The position numbers and the translations under genes were made by a program. From positions 1 through 33,034 of the forward strand of contig JAUXWR010000462.1 of assembly GCA_030680075.1 (NCBI GenBank): 33,034 nucleotides of DNA, written 5' to 3'. The stretch comes from Legionella sp. GTDB taxonomy: Bacteria > Pseudomonadota > Gammaproteobacteria > Legionellales > Legionellaceae. Numbering within the stretch: position 1 is the stretch's first letter; every line of letters begins with the position of its first letter. Positions 32,939-33,034 of the stretch are shown one piece after another. The notes below the pieces were generated by a model, which was given only the letters and a program-made list of their open reading frames with translations, was not told where the DNA came from and ran no database searches.

Positions 32939-33034
32939 GCCCTGGCGATGACCTACTTTCACATGGGGAAACCCCACACTATCATTGGCGCATGTCTGTT
33001 TCACTTCTGAGTTCGAGATGGAGTCAGGTGGTTC
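32939..33034 (-). rRNA. rrf: 5S ribosomal RNA, 3' part (runs off the right edge)
   Basis: The minus strand reads GAACCACCTGACTCCATCTC, then CGAACTCAGAAGTGAAAC, later GATAGTGTGGGG and CATGTGAAAGTAGGTCATCG, as in gammaproteobacterial 5S rRNA. About 96 of some 120 bases are present; the 5' bases, and presumably 23S and 16S, lie beyond the window. Confidence 0.95.

Overview
The window most likely comes from the chromosome of a Legionella-type gammaproteobacterium. The base composition is AT-rich. Housekeeping genes sit beside genes of eukaryotic style: a Rab-like small GTPase, a giant leucine-rich-repeat/AAA+ protein and a J-domain protein. The genus is inferred from gene content; no species is assigned.

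Layout. At the left, a minus-strand housekeeping operon reads coaBC - dut - phosphomannomutase/phosphoglucomutase, with radC divergent from it, followed by an FAD monooxygenase (4183-5775). Positions 5991-14981 hold three minus-strand genes: a 2270-residue protein (leucine-rich repeats, a transglutaminase-like fold without the usual Cys/His, and an array of AAA-like modules of which two keep intact Walker A and B motifs), an unrecognised 458-residue protein, and a small J-domain protein with its own promoter. The giant gene is divergent from a umuDC operon. The roughly 70-bp shared control region has back-to-back promoters overlapping a 26-bp near-palindrome. After umuC come a 2H phosphoesterase-like gene, a complex palindromic repeat, and the Rab-like GTPase gene, which has a PmrA-like box above its -10.

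The right half is metabolic and transport: an alpha/beta hydrolase, a small exported protein, an AhpD/CMD-like protein, and a LysR gene divergent from a three-gene translationally coupled cluster for an isocyanide (isonitrile) product: PvcA-type isonitrile synthase, PvcB-type Fe(II)/2-oxoglutarate oxygenase and a cytochrome P450. Next is a 704-bp inverted-repeat element with 26-bp tandem repeats and a dead GIY-YIG gene, then two more hydrolases, an HlyD - ABC ATPase - ABC permease export operon, glutathione reductase, a gamma-carbonic anhydrase, and the 3' end of an rRNA operon (5S rRNA and terminator, minus strand).

Dispersed repeats mark many intergenic gaps. A 141-bp element occurs at 1-141 and, inverted, at 17782-17922, bracketing about 17.6 kb. 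The most promising candidates for something new are the giant LRR/AAA protein with its 458-residue neighbour, the isocyanide cluster with an unusual P450, and the Rab-like GTPase with a lost switch II motif.
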